Assembly (NCBI RefSeq): GCF_001039355.2 | Contig: NW_019775396.1 | Coordinates: 201,890 to 265,889, forward strand | DNA: 64,000 bases | DNA from: Lingula anatina | Taxonomy: Eukaryota > Brachiopoda > Lingulata > Lingulida > Lingulidae | Direction of reading: 5' to 3' | Shown here: in pieces, positions 13,514 through 27,000 of the stretch | Numbering within the stretch: the first letter of the stretch is position 1 | Layout: the number at the start of each line of letters is the position of its first letter | Program-made: the position numbers and the translations under genes | The notes under the pieces: model-generated | Told to the model about the DNA's origin: nothing | Databases searched by the model: none | The model's input: the letters and a program-made list of their open reading frames with translations, nothing else

Positions 13514-15703
13514 CCTGAGAGACAACAACACCTGAATGGATATACTTAACTCACAATGGATATTGAGGAAGGCTGAAATGTGAAAACAAATAAAAATATG
13601 GATGTGGGATGTCTTGGCCAAATATTGCTCCCTAGATGGAGCTGTCTAGAGGAGAGCTCTTTAAGATGTTAGCTATGAAGATTGTAAGTGAGGATTGTTG
13701 AAAGTGAAATGTTTTCTGTCTTAGACAGAATGGACTGACTGCGTGTTGCCAAATATGTGGAATTACATGAAAATTTAAAAGGAGTTGAAGATGAAATTTA
13801 GGATGTAAGATTTAAACATGAATCATTTATGTCATAATAGTCATTTTGAGTGTGATATGGTGTCATTCTCATTAATTAATTAATAAATAACAATAGCTCA
13901 CTGTGTGTCTGATAAATTATTAAAATTGATATAAATGAGAATGAAATATGAGTGCCTCCATTATAAATGTAAAATTAGAGGTATTTCAAATCAGACGAGA
14001 AATCCAATTTTACATTTTTGTTTATATTCCAAATGAGGAGAAAATGTTTCATTGTGTTTTCATCATGAATATCATTGACATTTTATATTCTCCACTAAGG
14101 TAGAATTGTTCATCTTTAGTTTGATATACATTATAATGTGGGATCGCATTTTTTCTCAAGATCTTCACATAAGCGCTGTAGTTACACCACTGCCTTTTAG
14201 GCCCATTTCACATTAAGCAGAATACTATACTGGACTGGACTACTTTGAGAGATAGACAAATTAATAACCTGGCTGTTAAATAAACTCAGTTTCCCCACCT
14301 CACCCTGCCCTTGGCACAGCCAGTTAATTAACTAATTAACAGCAAGAAGTGAACTTTATGAGAATTTGCTCACACTCACATCACCATCCTCTCAGTGCTG
14401 GTGTGACACGTAAGGCATCAATTCGCTATTTGAATTTGCCAAGGAGATTTTAACTCTTTTTCACTGTATAATTCCATTTTAATCCCTTTCATAGTAGACT
14501 TGTCCAGTTAAGTATACCAGTAGATACAAAAAGGGGTCTCCAAGCCTTCAGATACCAGTTCTTCAGTTCACATACTTACTCCTGTGTTGTTGTTATTATA
14601 TTTAGGTTGTGACAGCTGTGCACATATTATTATTATTATAAGAATTGATAAAAAGAATAAACTCTAACATAACTAGTGTTCATTTCCTCCTTCAGCTAGA
14701 AGCTGTCAAATGTACATGGTTGTCCGAAGTTTTTGTTTCTTATGGAATTGAATTACAAAGACAGAGATGATAGTAGTTCTGATGATAGTTTTAGTTTGTG
14801 ATATCTTCATTGCAAGACATGAAGCTTGTTGGTCTATGTAGTGTGTGGTAACAAGCTACAATTTAATGTTTTTTTTTTTTTTTTTTTTTTTTAATGCAAA
14901 AGCTTTACTACATGACAGACATATATGCCATTGAAGTTGTTATTATGCACGGAGATAAATAGCATCTCTACATACCACCAAAATACTTCAGGTTTCCTTT
15001 CCTGATCTCAGACTGCCTTTAAATAGCATTGAAATGGTGATAGATGACTATACATTGCTAGTACAATTTCTGATATTCATATTGAGGTGGACAATTAGTT
15101 AGTCTAAACATTCAACTAAAGTGTCTTATTGCTGGAATTTAGTAGGCTAAATCAAGATGGTACAATCTACGTAGAATTTGTAAAATGTGAAAAAATGAAG
15201 ATGTGAAGTGATGTTTTTTATAAGCTTTGCTGTAGATATGTGTATAAATAGTAACATTAGTAGTAAGACTACAGCCTGTATATTTGCTACAATGATTTTT
15301 TGTAAGATGTAAACTTTGTAAAGTACAAGATGTAATATGTAGATGATCATATGATAGTGTAGCTTATTGCTTGCTAAATAACACTAAGTTTATTATGCTT
15401 AAGTTAAAAAATAATTAGGCATGTTTAAGTTAGTTTTTCTTTGAGATTTTATGATGAATGTGCTGGAAAAATGTATATATCACATGAAAATATGGATAAT
15501 ATACTATAAAATATTAATGAGGAGAATCCTCATGACTGATATATAAGTAGTTTGACAAGTATGTAATATCAAAATCTTTGCTTATTTTATAGACAGAGTG
15601 GACTGAACATTGTATGTCAAGGTATTTGTAACGCTGCTATAGAACCGATAATTTCTTTCTTTTTTTTTTTTTTTTAAGTCATTATTATGGTCTTGTGTAA
15701 AGC
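13514..15703 (+). other. Integrin alpha 3' UTR and downstream non-coding DNA
   Basis: No coding region is supportable here. The sequence after the integrin stop is AT-rich and unspliced. The best polyadenylation signal is AATAAA at 14656-14661; earlier AATAAA-like strings occur near 13590 and 13883, so the true 3' end is not fixed. Poly-T runs lie at about 14869-14892 and 15658-15675, the second just before the large duplicated block. Confidence 0.5.
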
Positions 15704-17240
15704 ACTGTGGTAATAGCTGCAAATTTAAGATGATTGTTCATGTTTTTTATTACGATATTAGCTATTTTATGTGTAAAAGCGACTAAGGTACAATTGATAG
15801 ATTCAACATATTCACCCAACCAAATTAGACTTATTTTTAAAATCAAGACAACAGGGCCACGGAGAGAGCAGTACGGCAGTCGACAGGTACAAAGACGTCC
15901 GAGAATGGCCGCAGTCTTCCTGCATGCATACGTGACGTATTTCCACTTTCTGTGGAAGTCGTATGTAGGCAGCCTCGTGTTTTATTACAGAAAACGGGAA
16001 CCACTGCCAAACACCTGTGGAATAATATTTCTGAAATTCTGGTGTCATAAGTAATATTTATTTTAATTTATTTTCTTTTTTATTATCAGCTTAGAGCCAT
16101 AGAGCAGACATTATACATTGGACTAATACTCTGAAGTATAGTAGAAAGACCGAACACATTAGACGAAGTATTCAACTTCGTGTCCATGGCATTTATCCAT
16201 AGAAATATTTTGTACACCTTCATTATACATAGAATGATCTGAAACCATGTGTCAAACATTTCCTAGCTGATGGTATGAGGAATGTATTTCATTCTGGTAA
16301 TACGTTCTTGATGGCATGCAAGCCATATGCTATAGACATTAGCACTCTGGTAAGGTACCTTCACTCGTGCAATGCATTTGAATTATTTTAGACAGTCCAG
16401 TTTTATTACTTGAATATGTAGCGTAGAGTACGTGACGTTCATATCAATTATATGCATTTGCAGTATAAGCCATGCATTTTTGTATCAAGCCTAGCGCACG
16501 ACCAGTGTTTTATAATAAAACGATCAGTAAAAACACTGATGAATATGTTCTGTTCTTAATGTAAATGGTGAATATGATTGAATTTTATCTTTCAACTTAA
16601 ATAGCTTTGAAGTGGTAAGTTTCTGATAAACTGTCAAGCAGCCCTACGCGCCGCGTCACACTAACCTCACGTGTTAAACACATAGAAACCTTTCATCTCT
16701 GTGACATCCATTTATAAATGCTTTTTTTAAAGTACAAGCATTGGCAAAACTGGTTCATCTTGCTTACCACATTCCAAACTCGTTGGCTGCCGCCAGACAC
16801 CACGCTGCATTACAAATTGTCACGTTAATCCCGAGACCCACGTGCTGTGTGACATGCGGTTCACACATTTCATGCGAGAGTTGGCGTTTGGTAGTCATTT
16901 GACAATAAAAAAGGTTGGGATCAATGGACGTTTTAAGTGTACTTTAAAGTTAGGTGAGAGAACACTTTTCGTTGTCAAATATGTGGTTTTGTGTCTTTTA
17001 ATTGTCCTTTTTGTTGACACATTTCATTTACATTTAATTAAAAACTAAACCGCCATCTGGTTTTTAAAATGATTGTTACACAGGTGGGAAGAGAGCTTGT
17101 TAATTACACGCCCAAAGTGTCATCGGTTGACAACTCCCTTTTCAAGCCCAAGAGGAGCTTTTTAATACAAGCTAAACCACACATCCACAAAAAAATTCAA
17201 GACACTTTTGTGGCCGTTGAGTAGTCACGGAATTCCTTTG

Positions 17241-17399
17241 CACTAGACGGCGTCCTTTCTGCATCCCGTAGTACCGCCCCGTTTGAGAGTAAAAAATACT
17301 TTAAACTGGCCGACCACTGAGCATCCACTCTGCAACCAAAGCGATTCTTGTACCTCTTTTCTACAACCATAACGAACGCAGAAAGGACGCCGTCCAGTG
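17241..17399. mobile_element. Short inverted-repeat element (MITE-like), about 160 bp
   Basis: A 22-bp left arm at 17241-17262 starting CACTAGACGGCGTCC is matched on the opposite strand by 17378-17399, with one or two mismatches. About 115 bp lie between and nothing coding is present. In copy B of the duplication, only a diverged left arm is recognisable near 26012 (ACACTTGACGGCGTC) and the right arm is missing, so this stretch differs structurally between the copies. No target-site duplication could be fixed by eye. Confidence 0.5.
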
Positions 17400-17854
17400 T
17401 AAAGGGGGTGTTACTGAAGCTGAGAACACGCGAGTTTACTCACTGAGCCCTCCGATGATACCATAAAAACCAGACAAGATAAATGGTCATGCCATTTACG
17501 AACAAATGGCGAAATGCTTTCTCCCTTATTATGTTTAGATGGTTTTAAGAAATGTAAACTTAATTTAGGCGGAGAGCTTAATGGTCTGGGTGGATCAAAT
17601 TTTTTTTCTTCAAATGATGGTGATTTCAAAAGATTAAGTCAAAATTGATTTTTATTAAAAACGCATTTATGCACTTATCGCATTGCGCACCTCTCACGGC
17701 TAATGGTCTGAAGTTGATAAAACTCACCGCGATTTAAGTGGGCACATTTTGTGTCAGAAAGTTGTTTGCTGAACTTCTCTGCGACACGTCAAAAAGTGAG
17801 TATTTTCATGTGATGTACCTGGTATTTTTAGTGAAATAAGTAATATTCTGAAAG

Positions 17855-17891
<37 letters not shown>

Positions 17892-18822
17892 ATTTTCCAC
17901 TTTTCACTGAAGTGCTTGCCTAATTTTTATCTTATTATTGCAAAGCATGGCTTGATTTTCGTTTGATTGATTAAGACACAGATTGACTAAATCTATGTAT
18001 GATAATTTGCAATTTCAACTGCATCCTCGGGATGGTAAGACATATGGCTCAATACGACATGCATATAAATTACTTATAATTTTCTCTGCACTGTACGCTT
18101 AGTGAAAAAATAATGAGAACTTAATGGTTGCTCATACCCTGGCGGACGTATTTCATACAGAAGAAATTAAAAAAAAATCTACGAAAGCGTCAGAACATGA
18201 ACACGCTAGCGTATGAATTTACTCTTAACTGCAACAAAACAAGACTTGTATGTTTGTCAATGCTTAATAAGAATAACTAGAAGAAAAAAGTCATTATACT
18301 GCTTAAAATTTTGAAGAGACAAGACATATTGAATATGAAATAGTCCTCAGCCGTGAAAAGGGGATGGACTGAGTAAAAAAAGAAGCATCTTTTGAATGAG
18401 AAGATGTTTTCCAAAAGGATCAAGCAACTTTTCAACTTTTGCATTAAAATGTGTTGGACAGGGCCTATTCATGACTCTATGTATATGTTAAAAATAATAA
18501 TAATGAAGTATTTATTGAAAGTCTAAAATTCATGTGAATTGTTCAGTGGGTTTTACATAAAAACAAGCACTTAAAGGGATAAGTCTTCGTATAAGATTCA
18601 CATTTAACATTAAAAATTGTAAACAATTCGTAAAAAATAATAAAATCTATTTAAACACCAACACGGCAGTTATCAAAATTATGCTGGAATCTGTGCTTAC
18701 CACGTGACCTCCAAGAACGGCTACCTTATATTACAAAAATTCATACTTTTCATACTATTTTTTATTTTTTTTGCCAAATGAACAGTTGCTATCTCTTAAA
18801 AACACAATTACCAAGATATATA

Positions 18823-20482
18823 CAGACTTGACATTTAATATGGAATATTTTTTTCCAAGTAATTTTTTATCGGTTTTTTCCTATTTTGCTGACTGATAAA
18901 TGGAAATAAGGATTACAGTCGTGTTTTAATAACTTTAAATTATCTCTTTGATGTCACTGTGACATCAATTCATTAATGGAATTCGCCAGAGAAGCAAACA
19001 AAAACACATTGCCTATTCTATGTCATACGTTTTCCATTAAAAGAGGTATTTTGGATCTCCATATTTTCCAAGTTATCGTCTGTAAAAGAGTTATACGCTC
19101 CACAAAAGACCCTCATGTCAGGTGCTAGTCACAGTATTGGTCGCTGTTACGCCTGGCCTCTTCTGGCTGTTGCCAGCGCTCTCAATCGGCAAGGCATTCC
19201 TTGGGGTAGGTTTTTGAGTTCAATCTGGAATAACATTCCGAGCATCGGTCTAAAATTGTCCAATGTGGTCCAGTTTTATTGTAGGACATGTAGGCAGTTG
19301 ATTCGGCGAGTAATGGCCTACCGAAATATTGTCTATGTGGCTCAAATGTGGCGATTTTAATGACCAGGGTAGCTGCTCATTCCCGTGGTTCTGTAAGTTA
19401 TCTGCTATTAAAAGTGCTCTGTGTGAACCGGCAACCTCACCGTGCAACCTAAAATTGTTCCTAAGGTGTCCCCTATCAAATGATAGTCAAGTGGTTCCGA
19501 GATTATACCTTAATTTGATCTGGTTCAGGTTTTCGTCGATGACTACCATTGGTGTTTTGGCACCAATGTGGTATCCACTCCAAATACTGACGCTGTCAAT
19601 CACCCTTGTCACTTTAGACCCGGCATATGCTTCGTCGTAGGCCTCTTCTGGATATCTGTAAACTCTGTTTTGACTAATTGGGCGGTACAGGTGAAATCTG
19701 ACCTCAATAAAGAAAGCCACGCTGTTTCAGTGTTCTACCAAGAAACGATTATGGCCTCCAATTAATTAGAGAAACAGACGACGATGTTTTGCTGTTTACA
19801 GTGGGTACCTCGGAGGTCGTTTGGTGTTCTTACCTGCTAAAACCAGTTTGGTGTTCGCTAAGGGCTTTGAAAAACGCATTTTGATGGCAATTTACCCCTC
19901 GTTCTGAACGGACTAAGTGTTATTTGTTTAGTTGCAGCAGCGTATCCCGAAAGACAGTGGGTCCTGTACCCTGTAGGTAAGATTTTGATACATTGGGGGT
20001 GACATCTGTGTAGGTACATCAGTCTGGGCATTACTCTATAAAACTGTGGGGACTGTTCCGTTTGGCGCTATGATCTGTCTGGTAATGTCTATCTGTTTCG
20101 CGCCATTCTGCCATAGATTAATAAATTTTAAATGCACTACTTGACTCATCTTACGCACTGCAAAACCGACCGCTTGCATGCAAAATTTCAAATTCTTCTA
20201 TGCAGTAGTTGCCGACATATGGATACTTTTTTGACAGAACCAAGCTTTGCCTAAGCCAAGCTTTGACCAGCCCAAAGGAACACTACCCAATTAAATCACT
20301 GCATATTACATAATGTAGCAGCGCAACGGACATGAAAGTCAGTTAATTGGTAGCGACACACCTGACTTCACACGTCTCCATTCACAAATCTTATATGAGA
20401 TCGGAGTTTTTTGAAAAAAGAACGCATTTTTGCCTAGGCATACCTTCGAAACTAAAATATTCCATATTAAATGTCAAGTCTG
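18823..20482. mobile_element. Tc1/mariner-like DNA transposon, inserted in copy A only
   Basis: The 1660-bp element has perfect terminal inverted repeats of about 29 bp, beginning CAGACTTGACATTTAATATG. It is flanked by TA on both sides (18821-18822 and 20483-20484). Copy B shows the uninterrupted site with a single TA (near 27672), so both the ends and the TA duplication are directly confirmed by an empty site. TA duplication, the length and a transposase remnant on the minus strand all fit the Tc1/mariner superfamily. Confidence 0.9.
19130..19720 (-). pseudogene. Degenerate Tc1-like transposase
   Basis: The minus strand of the 1660-bp element retains broken stretches with Tc1 transposase character. 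One segment has VRFHLYRP, NRVYRYPEEAY and TPMVVIDENLN, matching the region after the first catalytic aspartate. Further on is IADNLQNHG, at the place of the family's DNARPH motif, then LPWSLKSPHLSHIDNI, at the place of LPWPA.SPDLNPIE. These pieces lie in different frames and the expected DES triad is altered (IEVRF), so the gene is not functional. The element was presumably mobilised by a transposase made elsewhere. Identification rests on recalled motif order, not on a search. Confidence 0.75.
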
Positions 20483-20790
20483 TAGAAATAAAATATTATG
20501 ACACTTAATTGACATTCTAGATAAAAAAAAAAAGCCTAACTATTACGTAAAATCAATTACATGTAAGATAATCAATAATAAAATTTCCTAAAAATATATT
20601 TTAACTCCTTTTTAAAGTTATCACTTGATTCAATTGAGTAGATTTCAATTGGTAGAATATTCCATTCCATTGGATCAGCTGATGTTCCCATAAGACTTAA
20701 AGACGCCTTTATAAGGATTCAGTACTAGTTGCTCTACTGATCCCAAAGTTCTGGTAGGAACTAAGTAGATATTTGGATCGTTTATGTAAG

Positions 20791-23223
20791 GCCGGGTCAC
20801 ACTGCGCTTGCGACCTTTTTGCAACCTTTTTGCAACCACAAAACCTGGCGGTCGCTTGCGATCACTTTGCAAGCTAATTAAGAAGCTGTGGCCATTTTTG
20901 ATCGGCAAGCAGTCGCAAACCGGTTGCTACAAGGTTGCAGTATGGTATCTGCAACCTCTTATAGACCATCTTCAAGTTATAGGTTACCAGTAGCACACTG
21001 TTTGCCGAGCGATACACAACCTGTCTGCAACCACTTGGTGACCGAAAACCGGTTGCAGGACTGTAGCAATCGCTTGTCAACTGGTAGCAGCAAGGTCGCA
21101 CAGAATATATATGTTGCCAACTTGTGACAGTAGCTGCTTTCCTATAAATTCCCCTCTCAAAAGTCAAAATTTTTCTAGTAAAACGACTCCTTTTCAAAAA
21201 GACGGGACTGCTATAGTCATTGACTTTGTTTACCTAAGGAGTAAAACGAGTAAAAAAACCTCGAAAATACTGGGTGACTCCTTGGATTGCAAGCCCCCCC
21301 TTGTAAGGCGATTACAAACATTTGATGAAAGAACTTCGACTTGAAAATTAGGAATTTTTCATTTCCTTCCTAAAAATAGAACCAACAATGTTTTGTGAAC
21401 TTTTGAAAAGACTACACCCTCACCCAACGAAACCAGTGCTGTAATAAAAACATAAACTTGCATACGTTTTAATCCTTATTAATCTCATAATACTCTTTAA
21501 TATTTTCTTGGTCAAATACTTTGTCTCTTTCAGGTCGCAAGGCCTGTGCATTTACGGTCACACTGAACAAAAACCTCTTTGCGACTTGCAAATGTCACCG
21601 GTTGCAAAAAGGTCGGCGACCGGTTGCAACAACTCGCAAAGTGGTTTCCAAATGAACGCTGGGTTAATATCCGGTTGCACCGGTTTTCGGTGCAGCACCG
21701 ATAACCTCCTGGCGACCTAAAAACCTACTTGTGGTATCCAACCGGTTGCTAACAGGTCGCCGACTGCTTTGCAACTGATTTGCAACCGAATGTGTATTTT
21801 NNNNNNNNNNNNNNNNNNNNNNNNNNNNNNNNNNNNNNNNNNNNNNNNNNNNNNNNNNNNTTTTTTTCCAAAAAGAAAAAAAAGAAAAAAAACCCCCAAA
21901 AAACCGGGGTGCCCCCTGGTTGTAAACCCCCCCCCCCCCCCCCCCCCTTGTAAGGCGATTACAAACATTTGATAAAAGAACTTCGACTTGAAAATCAGGA
22001 ATTTTTCATTTCCTTCCTAAAAATAGAACCAACAATGTTTTGTGAACTTTTGAAAAGACTACACCCTCACCCAACGAAACCAGTGCTGTAATAAAAACAT
22101 AAACTTACATACGTTTTAATCCTTATTAATCTCATAATACTCTTTAATATTTTCTTGGTCAAATACTTTGTCTCTTTCAGGTCGCAAGGCCTGTGCATTT
22201 ACGGTCACACTGAACAAAAACCTCTTTGCGACTTGCAACTGTCACCGGTTGCAAAAAGGTCGGCGACCGGTTGCAACAACTCGCAAAGTGGTTTCCAAAT
22301 GAACGCTGGGTTAATATCCGGTTGCACCGGTTTTCGGTGCAGCACCGATAACCTCCTGGCGACCTAAAAACCTACTTGTGGTATCCAACCGGTTGCTAAC
22401 AGGTCGCCGACTGCTTTGCAACTGATTTGCAACCGAATGTGTATTTTCCCTTTGTCTTTTTAACCCTAGGCGTTTGCCACTTACAATACAACGTAATTAA
22501 ACCGTGACAAGTCATGCGCATCGTGTACTTTTTACACTCTCATCCTTGTAGTGAGGATACCAAGCACTGGGAAGATGTTGAATTGTTTGTGTTGAAACTA
22601 TTTTTATTTAAGTCTATTGGACACATTTTACGATTTGTTCAATTATTTGTGGATAATTTTGATTGTTGAAATTATGATATTAAATAGCAGTTATACCTTG
22701 CTGATTAAATTGCTTTTATTTTCCGTTTTCTCTGCATTCGTGTATTTGTTTCATTGTTTACTCTGATAATATGGCTTGGCAAATTTTAAATAACATACAG
22801 CGATATATAATAGAGGTTTTCGGCATTTTACCTATGATTTTGGCAAAATTAAACGTAGCGTCAAAAAATCTTACATTGCTTTTATCATCACCTTTTTTTT
22901 ATTTTTTTGGTTTCGTAAGTGTGAAATACCTGGTATATGAAAGCCTTGGCAATTGGTATAAAATATTGCCAACAAATGCAAATTATGTTTTCTTTTTCTA
23001 AAATATTATAATTTATTACCTTGATATTTAGAAGGCTTACATAACAAATTATGAAAAAAATCTTTGCCCAAATAGACCACCATCCTACGCCTATTTTATT
23101 GCAGCCGCTTGCAACCTTCCTGCGACATATTTTCGAACGCCTGCGATCGGTAAAAAACCTGTCACTTTAGACTGACGTTGCAAAGAGGTTGCCATAAGGT
23201 TGCAAGCGCAATGTGACCCAGGC
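20791..23223. mobile_element. GGTTGC-rich inverted-repeat element, copy A
   Basis: The left end GCCGGGTCACACTGCGCTTG at 20791 is mirrored by the right end at 23200-23223 (TTGCAAGCGCAATGTGACCCAGGC). Flanks TAAG (20787-20790) and TTAAG (23224 onward) suggest a short target duplication of about 4 bp. Inside, motifs of the type GGTTGC, TTGCAA and GGTCGC occur many times in both orientations, in two clusters (20800-21120 and 21535-21790). No credible coding region is present; short open frames follow the repeats. This copy is inflated by an N run and a repeated 0.5-kb segment. Superfamily not assigned. Confidence 0.7.
21301..22446. repeat. 0.5-kb direct repeat around an N run (21801-21860)
   Basis: Segments 21301-21800 and 21948-22446 are nearly identical and lie on either side of 60 Ns. 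A homopolymer-rich patch (runs of T, A and about 20 C at 21861-21947) sits between the gap and the second segment. Copy B of the large duplication has the segment once. This looks like a failed gap closure and not a biological repeat. Confidence 0.85.
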
Positions 23224-23723
23224 TTAAGTCGGTGCCAAATTATGAAAAAACACGATGGATGAAAACTAAGAATACAGAAGTCCTTGCTTCGTATGGCAGC
23301 CAGTGCAGTTTTTTTTAATATAGTGTGATATACGAGTTAAAATAATCTAGTGGAAAAGTTTTGAATAATTTGTAGTCTATTTAGGTGTTTCTTGGACATC
23401 CATATAAAAGAGAGATGCATTAATCCAATTTAGAAGTGGCCAAATACTGTATGACTGTGACTGCAGCAGAGTCTGAAAGGCGACTACGAACTGAGCATAC
23501 GTTCCTAATGTTATATACTGCAGGCTTGCATATGATATAGCCAGAAATTTCGTTTTTCTTTTAGATTAACACGTCAATGTGTGGACATTCTGGCGCTAGA
23601 CCCTTGCCACTTCCAGATGCAAAGAATGACTTTTGTTTTCTTTGTTTTTAGAGAGGCGCTGACAATTCAAAACTAAACGTGTTCATTTGTATTTTTAGCT
23701 GCCACTTCACCCATAAGAGCGAG

Positions 23724-24026
23724 ATGGTAAGACTAGGCTTGGTCTTTCTGGTGCTGTGTGTCGTGATAGGCACGGCTCTCGCCATACCCCTGAATGCACC
23801 TCGGGAAGAGATGCGTCAGCAAGAGGAAGTCGTTATTGCTAAAAGTGTCAATAGGTTAGCCGAGTCAATCGATGCAGAAGAACCTCCGACCAAATCCGAC
23901 AGCAAAAAGAAACGTGACGTGAGGGAGGCCATGTTAAGAGATGAAGAAGAATTTGACTGTAGAAAGAAACGTGAGGCAGGAGAGACCAAAGAAAGAGTTC
24001 CTGAAGAATTGGCTCCCAAGTCCGGC
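23724..24026 (+). CDS. Secreted tetrabasic-repeat protein, copy A, truncated at N
   Basis: First 101 codons of the same gene as at 29616, cut by the N at 24027. Signal peptide and first segments match copy B, with two amino-acid changes (V for I in AKSVNRL, T for I in EPPTKSD) and one synonymous change I could find. After CRKKR the next unit reads EAGETKERVPEELAPKSG, the same length as copy B's first unit (EAEESEGSESERYPPKSG) but different at about half its positions. The start is the ATG after the AG acceptor-like site near 23698; the longer frame upstream would add residues ahead of a clear signal peptide. Confidence 0.7.
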
Positions 24027-27000
24027 NTACTGTGGTAATAGCTGCAAATTTAAGATGATTGTTCATGTTTTTTATTACGATATTAGCTATTTTATGTGTT
24101 ACAGTGACTAAGGTACAATTGGTAGATTCAACATATTCGCCCAACCAAATTAGACTTATTTTTAAAATCAAGACAACGGCCACGGAGAGAGCAGTACGGC
24201 AGTCGACAGGTACAAAGACGTCCGAGAATGGCCGAAGTCTTCCTGCATGCATACGTGACGTATTTCCACTTTCTGTGGAAGTCGTATGTAGGCAGCCTCG
24301 TGTTTTATTACAGAAAACGGGAACCACTGCCAAACACCTGTGGAATAATATTTCTGAAATTCTGGTGTCATAAGTAATATTTATTTTAATTTATTTTCTT
24401 TTTTATTATCAGCTTAGAGCCATAGAGCAGACATTATACATTGGACTAATACTCTGAAGTATAGTAGAAAGACCGAACACATTAGACGAAGTATTCAACT
24501 TCGTGTCCATGGCATTTATCCATAGAAATATTTTGTACACCTTCATTATACATAGAATGATCTGAAACCATGTGTCAAACATTTCCTAGCTGATGGTATG
24601 AGGAATGTATTTCATTCTGGTAATACGTTCTTGATGGCATGCAAGCCATATGCTATAGACATTAGCACTCTGGTAAGGTACCTTCACTCGTGCAATGCAT
24701 TTGAATTATTTTAGACAGTCCAGTTTTATTACTTGAATATGTAGCGTAGAGTACGTGACGTTCATATCAATTATATGCATTTGCAGTATAAGCCATGCAT
24801 TTTTGTATCAAGCCTAGCGCACGACCAGTGTTTTATAATAAAACGATCAGTAAACACACTGATGAACATGTTCTGTTCTTAATGTATATGGTGAATATGA
24901 TTGAATTTTATCTTTCAACTTAAATAGCTTTGAAGTGGTAAGTTTCTGATAAACTGTCAAGCAGCCCTACGCGCCGCGTCACACTAACCTCACGTGTCAA
25001 ACATAAAAACCTTTCATCTCTGTGACATCCATTTATAAATGCTTTTTTAAAGTACAAGCATTGGCAAACTGGTTCATCTTGCTTACCACATTCCAAACTC
25101 GTTGGCTGCCGCCAAATAAACCACGCTGCATTACAAATTGTCACGTTGATCCCGAGACCCACGTGTTGTGTGACATGCAGTTCGCACATTTAATGCGAGA
25201 GTTGGCGTTTGGTAGTCATTTGACAATATAAAAAAGGTTGGGATCAATGGGCGTTTAAAGAAGTGTACTTTAAAGTGAGGTGGGAGAACACTTTTCGTTG
25301 TCAAATATGTGGTTTTGTGTCTTTTAATTGTCCTTTTTGTTTACACATTTCATTTACATTTAATTAAAACTAAATAGCCATTTATAAAAGATTGTTACAC
25401 AGGTGAGAGAGAGAGCTTGTAAATTGCACGCTCAAAGTTGACAACTCTCTTTTCAAGCCCAAGAGGAGCTCTCTGTTAATACAAATCAAAACACACATCC
25501 ACAAAAAATTCAAGACGCTGTTTTGTAGCCGTTCTTAAAAGTAACAAAATGCCTTAAAGGTTGTATTGACGGCTACTGGCTATTGCGGCTACTTAGTGAT
25601 ACCTGAAGCCCAAATGTTTGCACCCAAAACGCGACGATATCTTTGAGAAAAATATAGATATGGAATTAGGTATTATCAGAAAGATTATAACTAATTCATT
25701 CCTAGCAACAATGTCTTTTTATAAATACATTGTACGGAAATTTATCCTGAAAAAAAGTCAAGTGGCGGAAGCCTTAAAAGTTTTGAAATGAAGATGGTTT
25801 TCAGTTTGGTAGACAGATATCAAAATCATCTTGCATGCAAAGTTGTATACAGTTTTTAATGAATGGATACTATTTTGACATTAACAATTGAGGAACAAAA
25901 AGCAATAAAAAATTCCGATCGGCATTCGTTTTATGGAGTACTTTGAGCTTCTGATTCTCCTGCAGGGAGATGGAAATGAAATCCATCTCCATTAACCCTT
26001 TAGGCCCCCATCACACTTGACGGCGTCTTGCTGCATCCCGTAGTACCGCCCCGTTTGAGAGTAAAAAATACTTTACGTGCCGAAAACTGGCCGATCACTG
26101 AGCATTCATTCTGCAACCAGAGATATGCTCGTGCCCTCCTCTCTACGACGAAGCTGAGAACACGCGAGCTTACTCACCGAGCCCTCCGATTGTATATGCC
26201 ATAAAACCCAGACAAGACGTACTGTCATGTCATTTACGAACAAATGGCATAATGCTTTCTCACTCATTATGCTTAGATGGTTTTAAGAAATGTAGACTTA
26301 ATTTAGGCGGAGAACTTAATGGTCTGGGTGGATCAAATTTTTTTCTTCAAATGATGGTGATTTCAAAAGATTAAGTCAAAATTGATTTTTATTTAAAACG
26401 CATTTATGCACTTATCGCATTGCGCACCTCTCACGGTTAATGGTCTGAAGTTGATAAAACTCACCGCGTTTGTTGTGGGGTACATTTTGTGTCAGAAAGT
26501 TGTTTGTTGTACTTCTCTGCGACACGACAAAATGTGAGTATTTTCATGTGATGTACCTGGTATTTTCAGTGAAATAAGTAATATTTTGAAAGTTCATCTC
26601 TCTTTTTCTCTCTCTCTCTCTCTCTGTTTCTGATTTATTTTTTTTACTTTTCACCGAAGTGCTTGCGTAATTTTTATCTTATTATTGCAAAGCATGGCTT
26701 GATTTTCGTTTGATTGATTAAGCCACAGATTGACTAAATCTATGTATGATAATTTGCAATTTCAACTGCATCCTCGGGATGGTAAGACACATGGCTCAAT
26801 ACGACATGCATATAAATTACTTATTATTTTCTCTGCACTGTACGCTTAGTGAAAAAATAATGAGAACTTAATGGTTGCTCATACCCTGGCGGACGTATTT
26901 CACACAGAAGAAATTTTTAAAAAAATCTACGAAAGCGTCAGAACATGAACACGCTAGCGTATGAATTTACTCTTAACTGCAACAAAACAAGACTTGTATG

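Noticed and set aside
19115-19640. Plus-strand open frames inside the Tc1-like element
   Set aside because: The transposase remnant reads on the minus strand; the plus-strand frames are its shadows.
21717-21972. Open frames with poly-glycine or poly-proline ends near 21900-21960
   Set aside because: They cross an N run and a homopolymer patch that looks like failed gap closure.
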